Positions 17,437 to 25,451 of a DNA stretch of 64,000 nt are shown in pieces. The notes beneath the pieces were generated by a model. That model worked only from the letters and a program-made list of their open reading frames with translations. It did no database searches and was not told the origin of the DNA. The stretch is from DAIPKP01 sp964545875 (GTDB lineage Bacteria; Synergistota; Synergistia; Synergistales; Aminiphilaceae), in the NCBI GenBank assembly GCA_964545875.1, contig CAZJHH010000002.1:310001-374000 (forward strand), in the 5' to 3' direction. Both the position numbers and the translations under genes were made by a program. How positions within the stretch are numbered: position 1 is the stretch's first letter; the number at the start of each line of letters is the position of its first letter.

Positions 17437-18702
17437 CTATGCTCCTTCCACAACGATCTTAAGGGAATCTTTCATGGGCTGCATGGTTTCCTCAGGGAAG
17501 GGATGGGCCTGCCGCCAAGTTTTCACGGAGGTTCCCCATATTTTGATGAATCCCACGGAAGCTCCATGGTCAAAGGAATCCGCATCGGTATAGGTGGCAA
17601 GATTTTCGTTATAGACGGACTCGGGAGATTTCAGCCCCACCACCGTGGCCTGTCCTTTGTAGAGCCGCAGCCGAACGGTACCGGTTACTGTCTGCTGTAC
17701 ATGGTCGAAGAAGCTGTCCAGGGCCTCTTTAAGAGGAGAGAACCACATGCCTTCGTAGGTCAGTTTGGCATAAGTCTTTTCTAGCTCTGTTTTTCCCTGG
17801 AGGACATCCTTGCTGAGGGTAAGAGTTTCCAAAGCCTTGTGTGCATTGATAAGAATCATGGCTCCCGGACACTCATAGACTTCCCGGCTCTTAAAACCCA
17901 CAAGCCGATCCTCGATCATATCGATCCTTCCCACTCCATAGGTTCCGCCTATCTCGTTGAGTTTTTCGATAATGGCCACGCCTCCCAGAGATTCTCCGTT
18001 GATTTTGGCAGGTATTCCCTTTTCGAAATCAATTTCCAGATAGAGGGGAGTATCCGGGGTATCCCAGGGATCCTTGGTCATTTCAAAGGCATCTGCAGGA
18101 GGCTCGTTCCAGGGGTCTTCGAGAATACCGCATTCGATGGAACGTCCCCACATATTCTCGTCGATACTGTAGATTTTCGACATGTGATTCTGCACAGGGA
18201 TGTTATGCTGTTTGGCATATTCTACTTCGGCTTCCCGAGAAAAGTGCCAGTCCCGTACGGGTGCCAAGACCTGGAGCTCCGGATCAAGAGCATTTACACA
18301 CACTTCGATACGTACCTGATCCTGCCCTTTTCCCGTACAGCCATGGGCTACGGCCACAGCTCCCTCCACCTTGGCAATCCAGGCAAGATACTTCGCGATA
18401 AGGGGCCGAGAAAGAGCGGAATTCAAGGGATATGTTCCCTGATACATGGCATTTGCCTTAAGAGAGGGCCAGACAAATTTTTCTACAAAATCTTCCCGAA
18501 GATCCATGACATAGACACTGCAAGCCCCTGTTTTTTCGGCCTTTTCCTTTACACCTTCCAGATCCACCACGCTCTGCCCCACGTCGGCGGTAAAGGTAAC
18601 CACGTCATATCCCTGGTCTTGAAGCCACTTAATAGCTACCGATGTATCCAATCCACCACTGTAGGCAAGGACAACCTTTTTTTTGTTCTGCATATGCATC
18701 AT
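17437..18702 (-). CDS. argG: Argininosuccinate synthase
   Basis: Joins citrulline and aspartate with ATP to give argininosuccinate in arginine synthesis. 421 residues, close to the usual ~400. The PP-loop AYSGGLDTSVAIKWL is at the N terminus; HGCTGKGQDQVR, EAEVEYAKQHNIPV and GVGRIDMIEDR follow. First ATG at 18702 follows GGAGGAGGAAGA; ATG codons at 18699 and 18693 are alternatives. No argH is adjacent; the gene is alone between a T-box leader and a terminator. It may make arginine, or in this fermentative setting balance citrulline flux with carbamate kinase (32482-33429); the latter is inference. Confidence 0.96.
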   Translation of the reverse strand: MMHMQNKKKVVLAYSGGLDTSVAIKWLQDQGYDVVTFTADVGQSVVDLEGVKEKAEKTGACSVYVMDLREDFVEKFVWPSLKANAMYQGTYPLNSALSRPLIAKYLAWIAKVEGAVAVAHGCTGKGQDQVRIEVCVNALDPELQVLAPVRDWHFSREAEVEYAKQHNIPVQNHMSKIYSIDENMWGRSIECGILEDPWNEPPADAFEMTKDPWDTPDTPLYLEIDFEKGIPAKINGESLGGVAIIEKLNEIGGTYGVGRIDMIEDRLVGFKSREVYECPGAMILINAHKALETLTLSKDVLQGKTELEKTYAKLTYEGMWFSPLKEALDSFFDHVQQTVTGTVRLRLYKGQATVVGLKSPESVYNENLATYTDADSFDHGASVGFIKIWGTSVKTWRQAHPFPEETMQPMKDSLKIVVEGA

Positions 18703-18754
18703 TCTTCCTCCTCCAAATGTATACTTTTAATAATTTTTAACCTCTATGGGTACA

Positions 18755-19080
18755 TACAAAAAAAGCTCGTCCCTTATAAGGGACGAGCTTTTGCCCGCGG
18801 TGCCACCCCACTTGACGGAAATTCCGCCCTCTCTTGATTCGCTCAGGAGAATCACTCCCCTTCCTACTTGGACAAGGCCCTTTCTTCGGAAGGAGGCTCG
18901 GGGGTTCTATCGCAATGTACGGTCGCCGGGAAACGCTTTCAGCCTAGGGCATCTCCTCTCTGTCGACGATGATGTACACGCAACTCCCCGTCATTGCCCC
19001 TATAGGTGCAACAACACGTCGTCGCATTTCATCGCATCGTCGTCGAAGACGGATACCCTTCACGCTCGCCAGCTCCTTTC
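18755..19080 (-). ncRNA. T-box riboswitch leader of argG
   Basis: On the minus strand the conserved T-box TGGCACCGCGG (plus 18795-18805) precedes an intrinsic terminator whose stem is the palindrome at 18761-18792, followed by seven T. Upstream is AGTAGG with the GAGCC element, as in other T-boxes. A Stem I base is formed by TCGACGACGATG (plus 19035-19046) and CATCATCGTCGA (plus 18963-18974), 11 of 12 pairs. Uncharged tRNA should favour antitermination and argG expression. A CGT triplet at plus 18978-18980, on the 3' side of Stem I, would be an arginine specifier; this assignment is uncertain. Transcription would start near 19108. Confidence 0.93.
18758..18792 (-). terminator. T-box-controlled intrinsic terminator
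   Basis: 32-bp palindrome AAAAGCTCGTCCCTTA plus its complement, then a T-run on the minus strand. The antiterminator would pair the T-box sequence at 18795-18805 with upstream leader bases instead. Confidence 0.92.
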
Positions 19081-19114
19081 AAAAAAACTCCAGGCACATT
19101 GCATATTGGGTGGC

Positions 19115-19142
19115 ATTGTACCACCTATTTTCAGCTTGTCAA
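19115..19142 (-). promoter_or_regulatory. Promoter of the argG T-box leader
   Basis: Minus-strand TTGACA (plus 19137-19142), 16-bp spacer, TACAAT (plus 19115-19120) preceded by TGG. It lies 17 bp downstream of the stop of the coiled-coil gene, so argG has its own start site separate from the upstream operon. Confidence 0.8.
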
Positions 19143-19159
19143 GCTTAAAGCTCGTAAAT

Positions 19160-20410
19160 CTATTCTGAAGATTTACGGAAGGCGCTCTCACTTTCCGCCA
19201 TCCGAGCCTGTTCGGTTAAAAGTCTTTTACGAGCTTCCGCTTCCGTTGCGGCAATTTTAGCCTTTCGCGCTCGATCCTCTGCTTGACGCTGCCAAGCTTC
19301 GGCCTTGGTGGAAGCCTCGCTGGCCTTTCGGGCCAAATCCTCCGCATGTTTTTTCTTATTCATTGCAAGGGTTGCCGCCTCTTCGGCCTGCTCCGCCTGA
19401 CGAAGAGCCTCATTTCTCCGGTTTGTGAACCTTGCAAGCTCAACCTCTATTTGATGAATTTTATCTTCCGCCTTTTTCACCTGTTCCTGAGCTCGTCCGG
19501 AAGCTCGAGCGGCCCGGGCTTCTTCTTTTTCTACAAGTTCCTGGGCTTCCTGAAGAGCGTTTTGAGCCTTCGCAAGCTGACTCTGGACCTGATCATAAGC
19601 GTTTTCGGCCTTCTGAATATGATCCATGGTCTGGGCTATGGTACGCTCCGCCTTTTCCTCTGCAGCTTCCGCCTTTCGGATGGCATCAACTTCTCTTTCC
19701 TGAGCACTTTTTATGGTGTACTCCATTTGACTGAGAAGATGCCGGGATGTGGCGGTGGCTTCCTCCGCTTCTTTTTCGATTCTTTCCAGGCGTTCTTCCG
19801 TTTCCTTGGCGCTGCTTTCAGCAGCGTTTGCCCGAGAGAGAGCCTCGGTAGCTCGTTCTTCCGCCTGGGCGGCAAGATCAAGCATTTTTGTGAGTCGCTC
19901 CTCCGCCTCCCGAAGGTGATCCTCGGCTTGGCGGGAACGCCTTTCAACTTCCTCCAGCTCCCTCTCCTTCTGGAGAGTGGTTTCCTTGAGATGTTTTTCG
20001 CGATCTTCATAGTCCTGGCAACGCTCCAGGAGATCTTGCAATTTCTTTTCCGTTTCGGATCGCCGTTGCTCCAGCTGGCGAAGATGCGATTTGGCCTGGG
20101 CAGCATCGCTTTCGGCCTTTTCTTTCATCAGCTGCGACTGTTCTCGCAAGGTTTCGGATCGGGCAAAAAGCTCCTCAGCATTCCGGAGAGACTGCCGGGC
20201 ATCCCGAGTTCGCCGCTCCGCTTCAGCCTCTATTTCCGCTACGGCTTTTTCTGCGGAAAGTCGGGCGCCTTCAATTTGAGAGATTACTTTTTGAAGAGAT
20301 TCCATGCGTTCCCATATCCTTATCATTACCGCAGGAGCCATATTGGTGTTTGTCACGGCGTCTTCAAGCTTTTTCGTCATATCATCCATAGTGGTTTGAA
20401 TCACTCCCAA
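19160..20410 (-). CDS. Long coiled-coil protein of unknown function
   Basis: About 416 residues, almost wholly charged Glu/Arg/Lys/Ala heptads from residue ~40 to the end with no signal peptide, membrane segment or recognisable enzymatic domain. Only the first ~40 residues (VIQTTMDDMTKKLEDAV, then MIRIWERMESLQ) look different and may form a small head. The sequence is rich in AEE/KAE steps like filament or tropomyosin-like proteins. The furthest start is TTG 20410 with GGAG 10 nt upstream; ATG 20389 or 20380 are alternatives. It lies 48 bp after surE and appears to be the last gene of that operon. A structural or scaffold role is only a guess. Confidence 0.75.
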   Translation of the reverse strand: MGVIQTTMDDMTKKLEDAVTNTNMAPAVMIRIWERMESLQKVISQIEGARLSAEKAVAEIEAEAERRTRDARQSLRNAEELFARSETLREQSQLMKEKAESDAAQAKSHLRQLEQRRSETEKKLQDLLERCQDYEDREKHLKETTLQKERELEEVERRSRQAEDHLREAEERLTKMLDLAAQAEERATEALSRANAAESSAKETEERLERIEKEAEEATATSRHLLSQMEYTIKSAQEREVDAIRKAEAAEEKAERTIAQTMDHIQKAENAYDQVQSQLAKAQNALQEAQELVEKEEARAARASGRAQEQVKKAEDKIHQIEVELARFTNRRNEALRQAEQAEEAATLAMNKKKHAEDLARKASEASTKAEAWQRQAEDRARKAKIAATEAEARKRLLTEQARMAESESAFRKSSE

Positions 20411-20458
20411 TAAGTATACGCTCCAGGGGTACGGAAGCCCTACATCTCATCCTGCGCG

Positions 20459-21241
20459 TTACGCCTCCAGAGAAGGCTTGAGCTTTTCCAAGCTCGGATA
20501 GTGCGTGAGATCCATGTGTACCGGGGTTATGGAGACATATCCCTGGGCTACGGCCCATACGTCAGTCCCTTCCACGAGATCGTCTTCGGGCCTTCCCGCA
20601 ACCCAAAAATACGAGTTTCCCTTGGGATCCTTGAGGCGATGAATTTTATCTTCATAGAGGCGTATCCCTTTTCGAGTAACCCGAATCCCCTGAAGATCCT
20701 GAAAGGGAATGTTGGGCACGTTAATATTAAGGAGCACTCCCCGAGGAAGACCTTGAAGGGAAAAACCCCCTTTTTTCAGAAGATCCCTTACTATTATAGC
20801 GGCAGTTTCGTAATAATGCTCCACATCTTCCGCATTGATAACCAGGGACACCGCTACAGCGGGAAGCCCGAGGAGAGCTCCTTCCATGGCGGCGGATACC
20901 GTTCCCGAATAAGTGAGATCATCCCCAAGGTTAGGCCCCCGGTTGATGCCGGAGATGACGATATCTCTTTGTTCTTTTCCTTCGATGACCTCAAGGGCCA
21001 GGGCTACACAATCCGAAGGAGTTCCGTCACAGGCAAAGATGCCCGAAGAGAATTCGTAGGGCCCCGAATCCACGGGCCAGAGACGCAAAGGTCTGGTGAG
21101 CGTGATGGCATGCCCCACACTGCTTCTCTCTCTGTCTGGAGCGCAGATGAGAAGATCGTGGTTTTGAGGAAAGAGAAGATTTGCCAAGGCCGCAATACCC
21201 GGAGCGAAGATTCCGTCATCGTTGGTAAGTAATATGCGCAC
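20459..21241 (-). CDS. surE: 5'/3'-nucleotidase SurE
   Basis: Metal-dependent nucleoside monophosphatase of 260 residues, normal for SurE. The N-terminal metal site is ILLTNDDGIFAPGI, followed by GTPSDCVALAL and VISGINRGPNLGDDLTYSGT, the catalytic Asn/Ser region. The start is GTG 21241 (VRILLTNDDG): GGGAGG lies 6 nt upstream and the family N terminus begins here, while the open frame runs to 21436 with unrelated sequence. It lies 79 bp after the M50 protease gene in the same direction. Confidence 0.94.
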   Translation of the reverse strand: MRILLTNDDGIFAPGIAALANLLFPQNHDLLICAPDRERSSVGHAITLTRPLRLWPVDSGPYEFSSGIFACDGTPSDCVALALEVIEGKEQRDIVISGINRGPNLGDDLTYSGTVSAAMEGALLGLPAVAVSLVINAEDVEHYYETAAIIVRDLLKKGGFSLQGLPRGVLLNINVPNIPFQDLQGIRVTRKGIRLYEDKIHRLKDPKGNSYFWVAGRPEDDLVEGTDVWAVAQGYVSITPVHMDLTHYPSLEKLKPSLEA

Positions 21242-21320
21242 AAAAATCCTCCCTTGCAGAATCTGTAATTCCCCGTACAGGGGTTTCCTCTTCAAAAGAA
21301 TAGCACAAAAACAAAGGCTC

Positions 21321-21935
21321 CTACATCCACCCCGGAAGAAAGAGACGCGAGAAGAATATGATGAAAGGACGCATGATGGCAGGAAGGACGTTAAGAAGAA
21401 TGAGTCCGAAGATGATAAACATGCCGTATCGCTCAAGCCAGAAATAGATTCGCATCATAGCAGGCGGAAGAAGGACGTAAAGAACCCGTGAGCCATCCAG
21501 AGGAGGAATAGGAAGGAGATTGAAGACCGCCAGTCCGATGTTGATGTACACCATGAGGAGCATGACCATGAAAAGAGCCCGGTTCATGAGGAAGAGGGAC
21601 GGAAAAAGTCGCAGCAGCAATCCCGCACCGAAGGCGGTAAGGAGATTGCCTCCCGCTCCCGCCAGGGAGACGAGGATCATGTCCCGCCGGGGGTTGGAGA
21701 AGTACCGAGTATTGATGGGAACCGGCCGCGCCCATCCGAAACGAAAGATGAGAAGCATAATGGCTCCGATGGGATCCAGGTGCTTCAGAGGATTGAGGGT
21801 AAGCCTCCCCTGGTTTGCCGCGGTAGGATCTCCGAGTTTGTAGGCCATCCATCCATGACAGAATTCGTGAAACGTAATGGCCCAGAGAACTGCGGGAAGG
21901 CTAAGAAGAAGTTCCGTTATCTGTGGGAAATGCAT
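21321..21935 (-). CDS. Site-2-type membrane zinc protease (peptidase M50 family)
   Basis: 204-residue polytopic inner-membrane protein of the small YwhC-like S2P group. The zinc site HEFCHGW is in the first membrane segment (residues ~22-28) and the second motif NLLPIPPLDGSRV is in the third, supplying the Asp ligand. GRLTLNPLKHLDPIG is the loop typical of this subgroup. Start ATG 21935 (MHFPQITELL) has GGTAGGA upstream. It overlaps the nucleotidyltransferase gene by 35 bp. The physiological substrate is unknown. Confidence 0.88.
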   Translation of the reverse strand: MHFPQITELLLSLPAVLWAITFHEFCHGWMAYKLGDPTAANQGRLTLNPLKHLDPIGAIMLLIFRFGWARPVPINTRYFSNPRRDMILVSLAGAGGNLLTAFGAGLLLRLFPSLFLMNRALFMVMLLMVYINIGLAVFNLLPIPPLDGSRVLYVLLPPAMMRIYFWLERYGMFIIFGLILLNVLPAIMRPFIIFFSRLFLPGWM

Positions 21936-24573
21936 TATTATTCCTACCTTTCGGATGTGTATGATGTTGTTCGAGAACCCAGGCAATTTCATCCTCCCGG
22001 GTTTCCACTTCTCCATCCAGCCGGGCCAGAAGAAGCCCCCGAAGCAGGGATCCGATAAAACGTCCCCGAGTTATGCCGAGATCCATGATATCCTTTCCTC
22101 CCAGCATGGGGCAGGTTTTATGAAGCCTCGTAAGGTACAGGAGAAGACGCCGGCGCACTCTCCATCGAATCGTAGCGGAAGCCCAGAAGAGAGAAGCTAA
22201 AAGCTCTTCTTCCGAGAGAAGCTCGTAAATGAAAGAGTGCCTGAAAAAACCGCTTCCTCCGAGATCATGTTCCATTCTTCCGATGTCTGCGATCATTTTC
22301 CGCAGCAACCGGGATTCTCGGTCATTGAGGCTCAGCCTGCGGCAGACCGAGAGACAGGTCTCGGAAGGAGAATCATATAAAAAGGCCGCAAAAAAGGCAA
22401 GCCAGAGATCGCTGCCGAAATCAGGCAGATCCTTACCTGCCCACCGCAGAATGGCAGAAAGACGGCGCATGGTTTTACGAGACGTTTCGCCAAAACGGAT
22501 TCCGGAAAAAAGAATCCTCCATACCCCTAAATCCCAAAGACGTTCCACCGGACGAAAAGGGTTCTTTTCCCGGAAAACGAGTTCGATCTCACTCCGAAGC
22601 CTTACCCCGGAAAGCATAGTGAGAAGCCCTCCGTGGACGGAGTTGCGAAGAAGTCTAAGAGTGTTCTCTTCCAGATGGAAGCGGAGTCTTTGTTCCAGCC
22701 GGACTCCCCGAAGGATACGGGTAGGGTCTTCCACAAAACTCAAATTGTGAAGAACCCGCAAAGCCCGCCTCTGGATATCCCTACGCCCTGCGAAATAATC
22801 TACCAGACATCCCCATCCCTTCTGGTTTATGCGTATGGCCATGGCATTTACCGCGTAGTCCCGGCGATAGAGGTCGTGTTTCAGGGAATCCGTACTTACC
22901 GAAGGCTGGGCAACGGGGTATTCGTAGAATTCCCGTCGAGCGGCGGCTACATCTACCTTACGGTTTCCCGGAAAGGTGATGGTCCCCGTGGAAAAACGGC
23001 TGTGCACCGCCACCCTGCATCCGTCGGAGCGCCAGGATTCAAGAAAGGCCACCGCATCTCCTTCGATCACTACGTCCACATCCTCGGAAGGCATATCGAG
23101 AAGCAGATCCCTCACGAATCCCCCCACTACGTAGGCTGTACTTCCCTGGGCGTCCGCCCGGGCTCCGAGACGCTTCAGCAAGGCAGTCATCCAAGGAGAA
23201 AGTCGGTCCAGAAGTAAAAGAGAGAGATCCTCTTCCCAAGGGCGGGAACTTTCGAGGGTACGCTCCTCTTCGGGGAGCGATGCGGGATAGAGAGCCCGGA
23301 GTACGTCCGTGCGAGTAATGATTCCCCGGAGAATTTCCTTTTCCACCACCGGCAGCCTTCCGATATTGTGAAATACCATGAGGCGATGAGCTTCCTCCAC
23401 CGAAGCCGAAGGAGATACCGTCAAGGGATTTTCGGTCATAAAATCTTCTACGGGGACGCTCCCCAAGCCATGGAGTTTTGCTTTGTCCAGATCTTTCCTG
23501 GTAATGATACCCGAGAGTACATCCTTTGACACCAGGGGAATGGCGGAATGACCGTACCGGAGCATAACCCGGTAGGCTTCGTCTACCGCGGCCCGGGTAG
23601 AGAGAACCATCACCGGGCTGCTCATGACATCCTCCACGAGGAGTCTCGGAAGAATTCGAGAGAGAAGGCGATTTTCCAAATCCGCGCAAATCTCCTGGAG
23701 GGAGCCATCAAGCACCGTGGCCGCTGCGGCTTGAGGATGTCCCCCTCCTCCCCAGGGAGCGAGAAAATCCCCCATGTGCAATATTTTTTCCCGGCTCCTT
23801 CCCACGATATACACTCTTCTATCCATACGAACTGCGGCAATTGCCACATCCGCATCAAAGTAATCCTTGAGGCGATGCACGAAAAGGGAAAGCCCCTCTA
23901 CGTAGGACGGACTTTCCCCACGGGCAAAGACGATCCGGGCACCCCGGAGGAAAAATTCCCGGGCACTCTCCATGAGGTGATCCAGCAAAATCTGTTCGGG
24001 CCCCTGGAGAACGAATTCCACGTGGGTGGCCACCATGGTGAGATCCGCCCCGTAGTGTTCTCGTAAAATCTTCACCGCGTCGAAGTCCCGAGGGGTGGTC
24101 CCCCCAAAGGTAAGTCCTCCGGTATCTTCATAGATCCCCATGGCAAAAAGAGTGGCCTCCTGAGGAGATATGGGGATGTTTTTCACCCGAAGAAGCTCCA
24201 CGAGAAGCGTGGTTACCGCTCCCACCGAGGCAATGACTTCCTTTTCCGCAGGAAGGGGATCCTCCGAGGGGGGATGATGATCGTAGACATGCACGGGGAC
24301 ATGGCGTTTTTCCACAAGAGAACGGAAAGGGCCTATACGGCTCAGAGAGCACACGTCCACACACACGAGAAGGGTTACATCGGAAAAACAGACCTTTTTA
24401 GGAGTAAGAACCTTCCAGCGGGGGGCGTAGCGCTTTATGTATTCTCTCACGTTTCTGGTAGCAGATCCGGAAAAGGAAATTTCCGAAGGTCCGTAAAGTT
24501 TGGAGGCTGCCACCATGGCCGCAAGAGAGTCGAAATCCGCTCCGATATGACTCGTAATGAGGATCAACCGCAT
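21901..24573 (-). CDS. DHH phosphoesterase - CBS - CBS - tRNA nucleotidyltransferase/poly(A) polymerase fusion
   Basis: 890 residues with three parts. Residues 1 to ~310: DHH/DHHA1 phosphoesterase (D13 and D15 in SHIGADFDS, DHH at 98-100, GGGGHPQAAAA near 280). Residues ~312-430: a CBS pair (VEDVMSSPVMVLS and VEDFMTENPLTVS). Residues ~470-890: class II nucleotidyltransferase head with VGGFVRDLLL and catalytic EDVDVVIEGD, then the RRDYAVNAMA and LRGVRLEQR stretches. The same architecture occurs in CCA- or A-adding enzymes of several deep-branching bacteria. No second CCA enzyme is in the window, so it may be the A-adding or whole CCA-adding enzyme; this cannot be settled from sequence. It overlaps coaE by 10 bp. 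Confidence 0.9.
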   Translation of the reverse strand: MRLILITSHIGADFDSLAAMVAASKLYGPSEISFSGSATRNVREYIKRYAPRWKVLTPKKVCFSDVTLLVCVDVCSLSRIGPFRSLVEKRHVPVHVYDHHPPSEDPLPAEKEVIASVGAVTTLLVELLRVKNIPISPQEATLFAMGIYEDTGGLTFGGTTPRDFDAVKILREHYGADLTMVATHVEFVLQGPEQILLDHLMESAREFFLRGARIVFARGESPSYVEGLSLFVHRLKDYFDADVAIAAVRMDRRVYIVGRSREKILHMGDFLAPWGGGGHPQAAAATVLDGSLQEICADLENRLLSRILPRLLVEDVMSSPVMVLSTRAAVDEAYRVMLRYGHSAIPLVSKDVLSGIITRKDLDKAKLHGLGSVPVEDFMTENPLTVSPSASVEEAHRLMVFHNIGRLPVVEKEILRGIITRTDVLRALYPASLPEEERTLESSRPWEEDLSLLLLDRLSPWMTALLKRLGARADAQGSTAYVVGGFVRDLLLDMPSEDVDVVIEGDAVAFLESWRSDGCRVAVHSRFSTGTITFPGNRKVDVAAARREFYEYPVAQPSVSTDSLKHDLYRRDYAVNAMAIRINQKGWGCLVDYFAGRRDIQRRALRVLHNLSFVEDPTRILRGVRLEQRLRFHLEENTLRLLRNSVHGGLLTMLSGVRLRSEIELVFREKNPFRPVERLWDLGVWRILFSGIRFGETSRKTMRRLSAILRWAGKDLPDFGSDLWLAFFAAFLYDSPSETCLSVCRRLSLNDRESRLLRKMIADIGRMEHDLGGSGFFRHSFIYELLSEEELLASLFWASATIRWRVRRRLLLYLTRLHKTCPMLGGKDIMDLGITRGRFIGSLLRGLLLARLDGEVETREDEIAWVLEQHHTHPKGRNNNAFPTDNGTSS

Positions 24574-25451
24574 ACCTCCACAATTTTTTCGAGAACCTCC
24601 AGCTCCATTCTACGGGGAAAGAAAGCCCGAAGATTTCTCAGGCAATCCTCGTTATCCTTTGTTTTTCTTGCGGGAAGGAGTTTTCGAACGCAAGTGAAAT
24701 GCCTTTCCAGAGACAACCACGAAAGAAGAACTTCTTCCTTTTCTTCCTTTTCGAGGCCATGCCTTGCAAGGCTGAAAAAAATTCCCAGGTTTCGAGACTC
24801 CAGAATATCCCTTATTCTCTCGGCTTCTTCAAGAGAAGAACAGGAACATTGCATCTCCACCACGGAAGACATGGACAAAAAACGTTCTCCCAGAAGCATT
24901 CCCGCCTCGTTAAAATTCTCTCTGGAAGTGCTGTTTTCCAAAAGTATCCCTGCCAGGGAAGAGCGTTTTTCCGGGGGCAACAGTTTGGATTCCATCATTT
25001 CAAGCCATTCCGGGGTTTTTCCGCGTTCCAGGTTCCGCTTCAGGCGCTCTTCCCGGTGAGAGGTCACATATACTGTGGTGTCTGCCCACCAGGGGATCCC
25101 CCGTTCGAAAAGCAGGGGGATTTCCGCCACAAACCACCCTCGGGAGTTTCTGTAGGCTTCTTCAAGAACCTTCTCTACCATGGGGTGTATGGTTTCACAA
25201 AGATAACGGTATTCCCGAGAATCACCGAAAACTCGAGCACAGAGAAGATCTTTTCGCAATTTCCCCGCATCATCGAAAAGATCTCTACCCCACCGCTCCT
25301 TTGCTTTGGAACGGAGAATTTCATGGGTGATCCAGAGTTTTTCCACCACCCGGTCCGCACTCGCCACCGAAGCCCCCATGGAAGCCCAGAGGGAAAGGAG
25401 AGTGGATTTACCAGCTCCGATATCCCCGGTAAGGGCCACGGCGAAAACCAT
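24564..25451 (-). CDS. coaE: Dephospho-CoA kinase with C-terminal CutA1-like extension
   Basis: 295 residues against ~200 for usual CoaE. The kinase part (1 to ~195) phosphorylates dephospho-CoA in the last step of CoA synthesis: P-loop GDIGAGKS at 9-16, IHPMVEKVL, VAEIPLLFERG, and the lid region YVTSHREERLKRNLERG. Residues ~197-295 (VVEMQCSCSSLEEAERI ... EEVLLSWLSLERHFTCV) resemble the CutA1 fold: an initial strand, the EEAERI helix, and a second half with a strand, a helix and a terminal segment. The match is by pattern only. I chose ATG 25451 (MVFAVALTG) with AAGGA upstream. It overlaps the helicase gene by 44 bp. Confidence 0.9.
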   Translation of the reverse strand: MVFAVALTGDIGAGKSTLLSLWASMGASVASADRVVEKLWITHEILRSKAKERWGRDLFDDAGKLRKDLLCARVFGDSREYRYLCETIHPMVEKVLEEAYRNSRGWFVAEIPLLFERGIPWWADTTVYVTSHREERLKRNLERGKTPEWLEMMESKLLPPEKRSSLAGILLENSTSRENFNEAGMLLGERFLSMSSVVEMQCSCSSLEEAERIRDILESRNLGIFFSLARHGLEKEEKEEVLLSWLSLERHFTCVRKLLPARKTKDNEDCLRNLRAFFPRRMELEVLEKIVEVCG

